Shown here: positions 1-14,100 of the stretch, piece by piece
How positions within the stretch are numbered: the stretch's first letter is position 1
Layout of the letters: each line of letters begins with the position of its first letter
NCBI RefSeq assembly: GCF_037975245.1
Contig: NC_092579.1
Location: 12,880,678-12,944,677, forward strand
Direction: 5' to 3'
Length of the DNA stretch: 64,000 nucleotides
Source of the DNA: Apostichopus japonicus
Lineage: Eukaryota; Echinodermata; Holothuroidea; Aspidochirotida; Stichopodidae
Program-made: the position numbers and the translations under genes
The notes under the pieces: generated by a model
Database searches by the model: none
Seen by the model: the letters and a program-made list of their open reading frames with translations, nothing else
Told to the model about the DNA's origin: nothing

Positions 1-22
1 CAAGACCGGAACGGTACTTCGA
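1..22 (+). CDS. possible 3' end of an upstream exon (fragment)
   Basis: The first 22 bases run into GTAAGTAT, a near-ideal 5' splice donor on the + strand. If this is an exon end it would leave one overhanging base, the phase used by all the EGF exons downstream, so it could be the preceding exon of the fibropellin-like gene. Only about seven codons are visible and none is diagnostic. A chance GTAAGT is equally possible. Confidence 0.25.
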
Positions 23-3000
23 GTAAGTATTCCAGTGATGGAGAGTAGATAGTAGTGCTCAGATCCCGACTATTAGTAACATTATTATTAATATGGCTAG
101 GCTGTGCCCATGCAGAAGGGAAGCATAGATATACTTTAGCATACAGAGCCTGTACGTATACATGGTATCCCAGCGTACCATGCTTTGCCTATGTCTCTAA
201 CTGTGCCACGCCATGCTAGTGCACCGTAGCAAACAAACAAAACTTGAAATGGCATGGCAGTCATGTTTAGTAAGAAGGAAAAAAAAATTTCAACTTCAAA
301 GATGCATAACACCATCCATTTATTGAGATTTTAGGGCTGGCTGGAAAGATGAAGCTTGAGACACTAAGGTTAGTCAGGGCCGGATTAAGCTGGTGCGGGG
401 CCTGTAGCACATATTACTTTTGCTACTAGGTTAATCCGTCACTGAGGATAATTTGATTCAAATGGCAAAACGAAAGGTTTAGCATCTGTTCAGTACATAT
501 CTATCTTTGCCCGTTATTTGGGTGGGTGGGGGGATGCGGAGGATGGGGTTTGCTAGTTGGGAAGAAGTCATGGCACTACTATTTTTTCACAGTTGGTACA
601 GATAGTACATAAGACAGCTGGAAGCTAACAGGCCAATTAAAACTGACATTAATTTATTAATTTTTACCACTATTCCTTTTTAAAAGATTATTTGTACCAC
701 AGTGTTGATCAGGCTTGGAAGAACGTTATGAGATTTTAGTAGGTTAGTTTTTAGATCTGTTAGTATCGCAAATAATGCAAATTTCTGCAAGGAGACAGCC
801 TAACATATTAAATACAGGGAATAATTCATTTATTTTTGTCAAAAATGCCAAACAGAAAGAAAAGAAATGGCAGTATCGTGCTGTATTTCTCAAAAAACAG
901 AAAAGTCACAACGACAACAAATAGTGCAGAAGTTTTATAATGCACTCTGTGAGATAGGGACAACTTTTGAACGAGATTGTTGATATGAAAGTCAAAACTA
1001 AATTGATATTATTCCCTGAAATTTTTTTTTTTTTCCCTTAGATTTTAGAATTAGATCGAGTTCCCTATATTACTTTATCCCTGAAATTATCCTTACCGAG
1101 GTGTTTAAAACTTGAAATAACTGTTTAACTGTAGAATTTTAGAAAAGTTATCTTATTAAATGTATAACAAGTAGAAACATTTAACTATCCTGATTTAACA
1201 TTAATTGTTCTTTAAAACCTTGTCCATTTAAATGTGACCCTTTAATTTCACATAATTAATGAACATTATTAATGAACCCATCATTCACCTCATCGATGGA
1301 TATTTCATGTTCATGTTTATAACATGTGAACTGACTGAAAGAAAATTTAGGTACTTGCTCTATGAGTACTTGGATTTTACCCACATCGACACTCAGAGAG
1401 GGCAGGGTACTGTGGAGCTACCCAGCTAATGCATGATTAGGTCATTATACACATACCAGTACTCCTTGCAAGGGAATTCTACCCGAATATTTACACAAAC
1501 TGCACAAGTCTGTGATGAGACAAATTTCATGGAATATCTATTGATCATATTATAGCATGTTTTACCCAAGTAGTGGCTGCAGTAAACATTGCCGCATCAT
1601 TGACCTCGTTATCTAATGACCTCATCATGGACCTCTCTAATGAATATTCACGTATTTCATATTTAATAGCTGTACTCTACGGCTACAGCTTCTTGCTCCT
1701 TAAAGCTGAATCTTGAAAGATAAAAGGGGAGGATGTTTGGGGTACTGGTCTTCAATTTAATAGCCCAAATTTATGCATCACCATAAGGAATCAAATAGTC
1801 CTCATTATTTAATTTTTTTATTTTGGGTATTTAATTCAGAGAATTTTTTTTACTCAGACAGAGGGGGGACCAAGTTTTCAGAACATTAAACTCAAATATT
1901 TAGTAGGTATAACCGCAGGTCAACTGTGAGCTCTATAACACTAACAGATAAGGATGATATATATAGATATAGATATATATAGAGATAAGTAGATATATAT
2001 ATAATATATAGATACAAATATATATATATAGATATATATGTAATATATAGATAAGATAGATAATATATAGATATATAATACATAGATATGTATAGATATA
2101 TACATATAGATCTATATATAGATATATATATATAATATATAGATATATAATATATAGATTATATATAGATTATTTGTTACATAGTAGACACAAAGTACAA
2201 TGTAGTAATAAATTCCTTCAGCTATACTGCCGCCACTAACAGCAATATAGTATTAGTAGTCGGTTATATTGTAGTAGCAATATAAAGTGTACTTTGCAAA
2301 AGATGCATTGATGTAACTTGCATTAATAGTTTTATAACCAAACAATAACATTTCAGTAGAATACTACGTTTTGAATATGCGTCCCAAAAAATAACATAAA
2401 TGATTAGTTTTATAAGTACATTTATCAGCATATATATAGACATCCACAGTTAATATAAAATGACCTTTATTCTGATTTTAAAATCAATCATCATTTTTAC
2501 TGAGAGGACTATGAGCGCTTCACTGCTGCCTTACAAGTAATTCCCCATCCCTGTCCCCCTTCATCCTGAAAATTAACATATAATTAACATATTGCATATA
2601 ACAGTATGGATGAGGATGGAGGATCCAAACAGAGCTCTTTTGAAACCTCTGACATATATTTCAGGATGCTAGACTTTGCGAGATATTTACTGACGTGGTT
2701 TTAGAAAGAATCATATTGAAAAAAACCTCAGCAAAATGTCAGCAGTAAAGTTAATGTTGGTTAAATAATGATGCAGTTTCTCTAATAGCCTATGTATGCT
2801 TGTTATGTTCTGTATGAATACCTGCTTTTGTTTTGTTTTGTTTGTTTTGAAAATATTTCTGCTGTTGATCAATATTTCTTCTGGTACTTAGATATTAATG
2901 TATTATCAAGTAGCTTGATATGTAGACAACAAATATATGTGTATAATAACCATGTACATGTGAACAGAAAATGTTGCATTAACTTTAAGGACTAAAAATC

Positions 3001-3805
3001 TTATACTTTTACTTTTCATAGAAGAAAAATAATTTCTTTTGTTAGGGACTGTATTTACTTAATTTGTTTTGATTTCTAAATTGCGTAGAAAAATCTGTGA
3101 TATATACCTTATTTATGTGACATAAACTAACTCAACATCTACCCTAAGCCATTCCCCCATCTTGCCTCCCACTGTGCTCCCACCTCACCCATTAATATAA
3201 TTATGGATACAAATTCAACTTTCACTTGCATAAACCTTTAATTTAATGACCACGTAGTGATGCCTGATTCTGTAAAATTCTGTAAAAAGTTCTTTTTTTT
3301 TCTTTCTTTTTTTTGAAGACAAATTTTGTAAGGATTAGTTTAGTTTATAGCGTTGGTAGTGAAAAACAAAAAAGGAGAGTCGTACTGTACTTTATTTTGT
3401 CTTTTTCGTATTTTATTTGAACCATTCTATCCGATAGTTGTATCAAAACAAGTCACAGGTAATCAAAGCACTTTTTGCTAGCATTCGTGCACATTACAAT
3501 TGAAGCTTTAACTGCAGAGTTTTGATGTAATTTGCGGCAGCTGTCCCTTCATTTCTTCCGTAAATTGTAATCTGAGGCTCGGTTTGGAACGTCAGGAAAG
3601 ATATCAGTTTTTTGTTTTCTTTAGCCGGAACCTTCTTTAAATAACACCCAGGACTTGTATCGTCTCTATGGTAACGATGTACTGTGATTTGAGCATGGCA
3701 TCGTTGCTCATAGTTTCTGATATTTTGATGAAGATGTCAATATTCTATCTGTCTTTCAGTCACTCTAGAATGAAAGATATTTTTTGTCTCTTTTTCAACT
3801 GACAG
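23..3805. other. intron or upstream non-coding DNA
   Basis: No convincing exon was found here. The stretch is AT-rich with many stop codons in all frames. It contains a GATA/TATA microsatellite (about 1956-2166) and several poly-T runs. It is most likely intronic sequence of the fibropellin-like gene whose first clear exon in the window starts at 3806. Confidence 0.5.
1956..2166. repeat. GATATA/TATA microsatellite
   Basis: About 210 bp of interrupted (GATATA)n and (TA)n. The Tyr/Ile-rich reading frame across it is a translation of the simple repeat and not a gene. Confidence 0.9.
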
Positions 3806-5125
3806 ATACAGACGAATGTGCATCCATGCCTTGTTTGAATGGTGCAACGTGCGTAGACTTGATCAATGATGTCATGTGCATGTGCGCACCTGGCTTCATG
3901 GGCCCATTGTGTTCACAAGGTGTGGTCTTCTTCTTAATTTTTCTTTGTTATTATAGTTATACCTTCTTTTTTCTTCTTCACATTTTAATAGTTCATAGTA
4001 AGTTTTTAAATATTTCACTCCCATTTTCTATTTCTTAATTGTTTTGTTTTTAATTTAAATAGTCCATATTTTCAATTTTTTCTCTTTGATTATGTTCAAT
4101 AATGTTATCTACATACATATGAATATTAGTATGATTTTGTGTCTTTTCTTGAGGGGGGATTGCGGGTTATTAATAAAATTGCCATTTCTTGATACTTACA
4201 GACATAGACGAGTGTGCAAGCTCTCCCTGTCTGAACGGTGCCACCTGTAACAATTTGATTAACCTCTATACTTGCGACTGTATCCCAGGATTCACAGGAG
4301 TCAACTGTGAGACACGTAAGCTTGCTCAGTTCCAGTCGTTTTCATTTTCCAAACATCTCTACTTTAATGATTCAACCCAGCAGTCCGAAAAGCTAGGTTT
4401 TGGAAAACAGTTTTTTTGTTGTGATCCCCTAATCTTCAGGGCTAATAATTGTCAGCATTATTATAATTTATGTGATGTTTAAGTAGAGCTATATACATAA
4501 ATTTGGTTAAAAGTAAAAATCCCAGATAGAATATTTCTTCAAAACCTTTTGTTCCAGCCACATTTGAAATTGATCTCCAATGTTAACATTTCACTACAGA
4601 AATCAATTTCTGCGACAGCAGCCCTTGTTTAAATGGAGCTACCTGTATCAACCTTGTCAATGCATACGCATGCCTGTGTGAAATTGGATTTACTGGAACC
4701 ATGTGTCAGGACGGTAAGCCCATTTTTGAAACATTTACTATTAAACAGAAAACATTCTGCTCATGCTATCAAATTAGCTTCATTACATTCTTTTTTATAT
4801 ACTTTGAGGAACTAGCTTTAGTACTACGTATTGACCTGTGAGGGTGTTTATGCGAGGAACTATGCTTACAGTGTATGGTACTGTGCATACTGTATCAAAT
4901 ATAGATATATATAAAGATCAACATACCAGAAAATTCCACTTCACGACTGGTTTAGTCCTTTTGGGACTCATCAGTGGAAGGTAGGAATCAAACCCCCGAC
5001 CTTTCGAGCAAAACTAGCTCTTCTTCAGTGCATGATCACCGAAAGTGACAAGGAGTAGCAGGAATTGAAACTATTTTATAGAGAAGATGTCGGCATGGTT
5101 GTAAAGGCAAAGCGACATACATATG

Positions 5126-5156
<31 letters not shown>

Positions 5157-8100
5157 ACGTAAGAATTTGGTTATACACCTCCGAAAGTGCTTGATTCTGT
5201 TTAAGAAGAAAACCCTGTATATAGTGATAATGAATGGTGTTGTCTGGACTAGACAGCCATACTACAGTGGCATACACACATACAATATATGTATACATAC
5301 AACATAAGTGTGCATTCATCAGTGCCTAGAGTAAGGCTGTGCATACCAACTTAAGGTTGGTAGCCAAAAATGGCTAAATGCAGACACCATTTGTTTATTC
5401 TGTCCTTTGTACGTAACATTGACAGCTAAAAACAGAGCACTTCCCTCAGGGCCACAGGCTCCACAAAAATCGCATATCGGGCCAGTGTGGAGAAAAGCTG
5501 GCAATCTTTGTTTTCTGTGACAAGTTTTTTTTTTTTCTACTTCACCTCAAGAAAATCTGCTGGACTTTTCAAAATAACTGAATACTAACATTTAAACTAC
5601 TGACCTTTCTTCCACACCTTCATAACAAGTATACTATGTTTTCACGTCTAGACTGTGTAGCAAAATCTAGCTTGGATGTTGGTTTATTGTCGTCTATACA
5701 TTTTCGGGAACCGGGTTGTATTTTTTCGTGAGAAATATTGTACTACACAGGGCCTCATGTCCTGTTAAATCTGGTGTGAAATGTAATTGAGGCTTGTGGT
5801 TCTAATTAAGTAATGTAAAGTGTAATCAATGTTGCTTTAAATGGTGATGCCTTTACAACTGAAGAATTTTACTTGGTGCATGGACGAGGATGGGGCAAGA
5901 TTTTCATTTGGAATTTGGAAGCAAGTTTGTGGTTGTCTTCACATGTTTGGGATTTCCAGTCGTTTTTGGAGGTATTTTGCGTCTTTTTTCTTCTTCTTTC
6001 ATTCGCACAACTCTCATGTGCCCCCATATAAATGTGGTTAGAGGACGGTGAAATGATTAATTCGTTCGCTTCACTTTTCCATAGACATAGATGAGTGTGC
6101 CAGTGATCCCTGTCTGAATGGCGCAACTTGCATTAACCTTGAAGCAAGCTACATTTGTGACTGCGCTCCTGGGTTTGAGGGTACTGAGTGTCAAACAGGT
6201 CAGTAATCTGTTAATTAACCTAATTAACCTAAGAGAGTTAATTAACCTTCGAATCCTTTTCCCCATATGATATTATGATTATTACGAAAATAAATCAATT
6301 TATGTAACATATTTTTAGCTCAAAAGAAGGTTAGGTGTGACAAATAGATAGAAAACTTATTTCACTTTCTTATTTCACTCATTGAAAACTTATTTCACTT
6401 TCGATAATGAGAAAAAAGACAATTAGCAATACGATATTTTGATAGTATTGGAAGCACATGTTTAAACATAGTCAAGCCATTATGCTGATAGAGAAATGGT
6501 GTTGAAATTTTACATTTTCTAAAAAGACATTTAAAAACATTTGATAACACATTCATATTTACAAACTCATGCACACTTGTGTCAAATTGTTTGTCAGACA
6601 AAAAAGATTTAACATTGATGACAAGGAGCTTCAGAGTGGAATCTCTTCAAATATGCTCAACTTATTTTATAATATAAATTTATATAATATAATATCTTTG
6701 TAATACTATATATAAAGTAAGACTGGTTTTCTTACTAGTACATTTTACTGCCAACTTTATAAAATATCAGTAAATTAAGTTCTTACTTTATTACTAAATC
6801 CTTTCATCATATCAGAAGCACTTGTAGGGCATTGATGTTGTGCACATTTTGTTTCATTTAAAGCAGCATTTTGCGTTGGGTCGCTTTTTTCCACTTTTTT
6901 AACATGTGCATCGATTTTTTTACATGTATCAATCATAAAACAGCAATCTAAGATACCATCCAAGTTTCACCCTGCCAAGAGCGTTAATTAGCGAGTAATT
7001 AACGATTTATGTCGATAAATGAGAAGAGTGTCCTCGACAAATTTCACAGTTAAAATTAATCGCATACAATTCCGCCAAACCCACTAGTTTGAATTCAACC
7101 AATCAGAGATGCAGGTTTAGTTATGAGCCGTTGCTAAAAATAGATTCAAGACTTCGCGTTGGTTGTACCAGGGAGTTGTTATGCAACTCCCTGGTACAAC
7201 TGCCATATAGACTGTACACAAATCAAGCGTGGTGTTATATTACGTATCTGTCAATGACGTTCGTAGTGTTTAAATATTCATATTATGGGCGAGGTTTATT
7301 GGGTTCCCAACGGAAAATATCTTGGAGAACAACAAAGTTGAAAGTTGCAATTTTTTCGACTTTTATGCCACCATTTGAAGTAAAATATAAATAGATTAGC
7401 TAGTTATGTATGTCGTTATGGCAAAGTGGAATCAGTGAGGTTGAGAAAAATCATAGAAAAGGACGCAAAATGCTGCTTTAATAACCAAACAAAAATTCAT
7501 TAATTTCAGTACAAACAAACAGCGATCCCTTTTGCCATTTATAGGGAGTTTGTTTTGTCAATATCTGTCTATTTTCTACTATTTTTTCCACCAAAGATAT
7601 TGATGAATGCATGTCTGCACCCTGCTTGAATAATGGAACATGCATGGACCAGGTCAATATGTTCGAATGCATGTGTCCTGACAACTTTACTGGCGCGGTC
7701 TGTGAAGACTGTAAGATACTATATCTGTGAATATTCATAGCTTTATATATAGCATGCTGCTGCTGCCTTTGTAGATATAAGCTCAACTTGTTTGCCTTGC
7801 TTTGGTGCTGGGTAAAGTGTAGTAGATCACTGGTAGCATTGTGAATGAAGCTATGTTACATTTACATGTAGTGTGTTACATGTCATTATATACACTCACA
7901 CTGCATATGCATGTGAGAGCATTATCCACTGCATATACATGTAGTATTAGTAGTAGAGTTCATTTAAGTTCATCATTGATTGAAGTGCATTTTACATGAA
8001 ATTTAAACATTCTGAAAGATCAAACTGTCAAATTCCTAGAGTAATAATAGCTAACTTGACTACGGCTCATCTTCCCCCTCCCCCCACACCCCAAAACAAG

Positions 8101-11100
8101 CTGGAAAAAAATTAAAAAGGTTCAATAAATCATCTTGTGGCAAAGTAGTTAGGCTAGAAGTGATTAAAGCCTAACATATTGAGATACTACAGTTGAAAGT
8201 GCATATTCATGGCTTTTGTGTAGTCAATGTTTAAAGTAAGCTGTGAAAATGAAGAAATGTACAAACCATGCAAAGAAGAATTAAACTAAAAAAAACTAAA
8301 TTAGTAAATTAAACTGGCCAATACCATTATGGTCACAATGGAGGTGATGTTGTATTGTATGACAAGTATTACTCATGGTCACATCAGAATATAGCTAACA
8401 CCAGTTCCCCAAAGTAAGATCTCTCTCATGTAAATGGTATATGAAGGAACGTTAAATCTCATTAACAGGAGTACGTTCAGAAAATTTGTGAAAATTTTAT
8501 CACAAATTTCATCTATGGTTAGCAATATTTCATTGGCATTTTAGTTTCCAAAGTAAGATCTTTCTCATATAGTTGGTATTAGCAGGAAAAGAAAAACATT
8601 TTTGTCGTTAAAGAGGTACCAAATTTTTTGCATTGAAGTTTATCCCAATCTTTTCATAACGAACATGATCATTAATGGGGAATATAAGGTTCCTGAATAA
8701 ACATAGTCTGCTACTTAATGTCTACCACAATGTTCATTACTGGAATTGAATATGGTTAAAAGAAGTGAAAGAAAGGTGTTTAAATTTCATTCTTGTAACA
8801 ATAGGGGCCTAGATTATCCCATTAAAATATGTGTATATTATACTAAATACTAAAATATGATGTGATGGAACAGCAAAGTGAAAAATACCACTTCAGGTTA
8901 ATATCTGAATTTTCATGTCATACTTTGTGACAATAAACTGCCAATGATTCATCACCCTATTTCTTTCCTTCTTGATTTATGCTACTTATTTATCCTGGGC
9001 AAAAAAAAAAAATCCAATGGTTTGCCAGCATTTGTCTTCTTGCTTTGTTTTACAGATTTAATAGCACCTTTGTTTTGTGGGGAAATGCCTTGTTCTTAAA
9101 ATTGGCTCGGTTAACTTAGCTTTTCTTTCTCCAAACGTATCTGCAAATTATATTTAACAATTCTCCAGTCACTTGTATATGCCATTTAAAAATAGTTTGT
9201 AGCATGACGTAAATAAGGAAAGTGATGCTTCATATCACTTTGAGATTTGAATTAATTTTCCGTCCTCTTGAAACTCGCAAATTTTTCATATATTTTTATT
9301 TTTCCTTTTAATTAAATATTCAAAGAGAAATGTGAGTCACTGGTATCCAGGGTGATATCAATATACCAGAAAACTTGACCAGTACAAGACCGCTTTTACT
9401 TTTCATCCAATTTTTTTTTCCATTTTTGTGCTTTCCTGTTCCTTGTCTCTCCAAGATATATGGCTTTCACAGCATTTTTTATCCTGCTTTCCCCAAAAAC
9501 TTCATATATATTTTTTTTATACAGATATTTGCTTCTTCATACCGGTTGCAGTGCTGTCTTATTTTTCTTCACACTAATATTCATAACTCAAAAGCTTTTG
9601 TTTTGCAAAATGCAATTTCTTGATTTTGTCTTTTTGTTTTTATTTTGTTTGTAAAGATAGTAGTGTAGAGCAGAGAGGCAATTTATATTAATTATCTAAC
9701 TTGCATGATGGTTTGTGCATTATTTTGTTACCCATATAATATTGTTCATTTAATGTTTTGAAGAAAACAAAAATTTGTTTTTTTTAAATTATCCTTTTAT
9801 AAAGAAATAAGATTTTTACTCATTACATGTTATGAACATTTAAGATATATCAAAATCAAATCATTGGGTTCATTTTGAAGTTGATGAGTTAGAAAAGAAA
9901 ACAATTGGGGCTTTTGAGTATGCTACGAGAGAGATAAATAATACATTAAATATTTCTTTACAATATAACGACCATTTCATCTACGATGTAGTCTTATGAA
10001 ATCTGTATCAGTCTGATATGTTCTTGGCATGTGGGAATTAAATTTTGAGGCATGCTTCAGAAGCTGAATGTTAAATTTTGAGGCATGCTTCAGAAGCTGA
10101 ACATTAAATTTTGAGGCATGCCTCAGAAGCTGAACATTAAATTTTGAGGCATGCTTCAGAAGCTGAATGTTAAATTTTGAGGCATGCTTCAGAAGCTGAA
10201 TATTAAATTTTGAGGCATGCTTCAGGTGCTGAACTTTGTGACAAATTTAATACTTTAAAAACCATAAAATTTGCGGCGTTAACTTTTGAAATACCCAAAC
10301 ATATGACAAAGTTTATGAAGTTTGTGTGGCAGTTTCCTGAAATTTGCATCAAAACCATAGTTAATTGATTAATTAAAGTACTGCAGATATCTTTAATACT
10401 CATTATTAAGAATTTTTGTCTTCATTTTTCCTTCTTACAACGTAGCCTTAAACGCATGTATAAGCCAACCCTGTTTGAATGGTGGAACATGTACAAACGT
10501 AGGGACTGACTTCCAATGTAGGTGTCCATCTGGCTTTACTGGGGACACTTGCCAATTAGGTAAGTAGCTCCTTTTTGCTTTGTAAAACTGTTTGGAATAT
10601 TTCCATTCCTATCTGGCAGTAAGACCTGTGCACACACCTGTTGATAGTTGGGGGTGGGGGGGGGTGGTGGTTGGAGTTGGAGTTGGGGGGTAAATGATGG
10701 CTACAGCCCTGGTGTTAATAAAAATAATAATACAGTTCTTATAAAGCGCAACACACACAACAAAGTCTTGATGCGCTGTACACTAAACAAACATGTACAC
10801 AAAGTATCATACACTACAACCATGAAAACATATGAGTCTTGAGTACAGTTTAAAGTTATTAACATATGAGCACATTTGACATGCTTTGGGAGACTATTCC
10901 AATGAAAAGCCGAAGTATATTGAAAAGAACGTTGGTCGTATGATTTTGTGGATACCGGGTGTGATACCAGTAATAACTTTGTACTAGACCTGAGACGGCA
11001 CGCTGAAGTGTAGGTTTGCACAAGACAACTCAAATAACTAGTAGCGATGACATGAATACACTTAAAAGTTAACAAGTTGACTTTGAACTCAATGCGTAGT

Positions 11101-14100
11101 TTAACATGGAGTCAGTGAAGGTCGTTAAGGATTATAGGTGTTTAACAGGGAGTCAGTGAAGGTCGTTAAGGATTATAGGTGTGATGTGAGAGACATGACC
11201 ACACCGTGAGACCAATCTGGCACCAGAGTTCTGAATAAGTTGTAATTTGCTCAATTGATGATCTGGTAGACCAAACAGCAGACTATTACAGTAATCTAAT
11301 CGAGAGGAGATGAATGCATGAACCAGATGCTAAGTTGTTTGTCTCTTGAGGAAACTACAGATTTTACCAATTTTATGAAGAGCATAAAGTGTTGGGTCAA
11401 CAATTAGGCATCCAGAGTCAACAAAGAGGGGGGGGGGGGGGCAGGCAGGGGAAATGGAACAAAGAATAATGTATACTCACTTTTATAATATTTAAAAAGA
11501 AAGCTTCTAAAAGGCAGCCCAGTGACATAACTGCCCCGGGGTACTGGCCTGTCTCTCCAAGCCCCTGTATGTGTTGACATTTAACTGGTACTACTTAAAT
11601 CTCCTAATTGATAGCTTAATTAAAGGTTAAGATGAACTATATAGGTAGGCCTGCTCATGTATGTGTTTATTCCATATAACCAAATGTTACATATGATCAT
11701 AATTTAACATAATTTTGTCATGAAATATTAAATTACACTTGTAATGTGGCTTCTAATTTTACATCAAAAAGATATGTCTTACATTTACAGAAATTAATGA
11801 GTGCGCCAGTCTCCCATGCCAAAATGGTGGTCAGTGCAATGATTTGGTGAACGAATACAATTGCACGTGTCTGCTTGGCTTCGAGGGAACAAACTGTGAA
11901 AGTAAGTCTACGCAGAAAGAAAGTAGTCCCTTTCATCTCGGTAATATCACATCCCGCCCACGGATCTACCTTGGTGTCCTGGCAGAAACTTAGACAAGGC
12001 AAAAGTTCTACTTGGATAGCTGGCATGTTGTCCTTTTAATGTCACAAGAGGCATGTTTAGTCAAGGAGGGTTGTCGTGACAGCTGTTCCAAACTTTTACA
12101 TTCATTGAGAATATTCTTTCTAGGCTGTTCCCCATTAACATATATATTGTGGGTCTAAATTTGACTTGGGTGTCTTAAACGTCACACCATGAATGTATAG
12201 CATACTCCCCATGACTGCACTCCGACACATTCTGTGTCCACAAAAAAACACGAGGGATGTAATATAACATTACATTCTTACCCCATTAGAAAAGTAGTGC
12301 TGAAAATAGGTAGGTGGCTGAATGACACATATATACTATAAGGAGAATATGTTAGTTTAATATCAGAAGTGGAAAATGGTTGATGCTTCTTCTCACCAAC
12401 TGGATATCCTTCTTTTTGTTTATGGTCTCTCTTTTTCCATCCTAAGAATGTTTTTGTTCCTCTTGACAGCTTCTGGTTGTAACATTGATGGAACCTGGTT
12501 TAATAGGTTCAATGACCAAATCATCCTTACCAAGACAGCCTCTGGCATGCTGATTGGTGATTATGTGACCTACATCGAACGACAAATCCCACCTCAAAGA
12601 GGTTAGTTTAAGAATAATTCTTCCAATAACCTATTTAATGGAAGGTTGCAGACAACGTTAATGTCCATAAGGTGAAGGTTATTGTTTAACTATAATTCTT
12701 AATGACTCTATGATAAAAAAAAAGATAAAAAAAAAAATCGCAAATTGAAAAACGTTGATAGGACATTTGATTTGGTACTTCACACTGTGACACTTGTTGT
12801 AAAACCTGTGCTGTTACAAACAATAAATAGCATTGATTAATCAAGAATTGATGGTGAGATGTTACATCTCTCTAGACAGGGCATCGAGCTTATCCGCAGA
12901 GTAGGACCTCAAAAAAGTCAAGAAATTGTGTTTTCTGACCAAATTGTTGACGTAAAGCCTAAGCAGCAAACAAATTCTTGGTCTAATTCTCTCAGAATTA
13001 TGCAACTCTCAATTGAAACTTCCTTTTATGTATCCAAGAGGAGGTGGTCCGAATCTGACGAAAATTTATATTTAGCAGTAGAATCAGACGTTCAAGTCAC
13101 AGGGGATTGAGGATTTGAAGTTTGTCCGACCGATCATATGTACCTATTAGTCGCAGGTTCATCCATGCCATCTCTTGAGTGAAATAAATATATCAAATAA
13201 ATGCAAATTATAATATTTTTCAATTGCTTTTAATGGTTACATCACTCGTAAAGTGAGGTAGTCCAGATTTCCTCAGAGTTTTGTTTATTTCGTAGACCTT
13301 AACTCTACTTCACATAGGCCTACATGTAGAAATAGTCTTGTTATTTTCTTTTTAATCTTCATTAATAGTTCTTACCAATTCAACAATAACTCAGACATGT
13401 ATCCCTTTAATTATATACACTGCTGAAGGATCAACAATTTCCTTCTTTCCTTACTCACAGCACCCACAATTGTTCTTGGATATGCCAGTAACACTAGGTT
13501 AATGCCCACTTTTGGATTCACTGCTGTCCGTAATAACGGCCTGACCACCAGGAGCTGGACAGGACAGTGTCATTTTTGCGGAGGAGACGAGGTCCTCTAC
13601 ACCACCTGGGTCGAGACCGAGTTGGCTGCTAACTGTTTCGAGGTTGCCGAGGCTAATAGGTATGTTGCAAGATCTTTAGATTGAAAGCTTTGTAACCGGC
13701 TATTCTGAGGGTTTTAAAAACCTTGCTAAACTTCGTGAACACGTCTTTGCTAGCATATTTCCCACTCAGTTTTGGAAAACTTTGTATTCCTGATACAACA
13801 GGGGTATTTTACAGTGTTTTATATTTTGACATCTTCTTTCCGATCTTTTGAAGAGGAGTGGGAAGGGGGGGGGGCAGGGGCAAGGGATTTTTGGCATGGT
13901 GAATACATGTGAGGACAGAGCTTTTCCCAGGAACCTGCTTGGAATGGTTCTCAACCCTGCATGTTTCAGGAAAAATCATCAACTGACAGGAAATATTGTA
14001 AAAGAAAACTTCTGAAAGTCTGAGCCAAAATATTTATTGGCTATATCATGAAAACAGTGGAAAAGAGTAATCTAATGCTCTAACAAGTCACCGTTCCGCC

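Noticed and set aside
7089-7394. 101-codon frame that also occurs at 49194-49499
   Set aside because: Conserved only because both lie in the same MITE family. It has no known domain and spans the internal hairpin.
12859-13110. 83-codon + strand ORF between the two avidin exons
   Set aside because: No family resemblance. It sits in an intron whose flanking exons join in phase without it.
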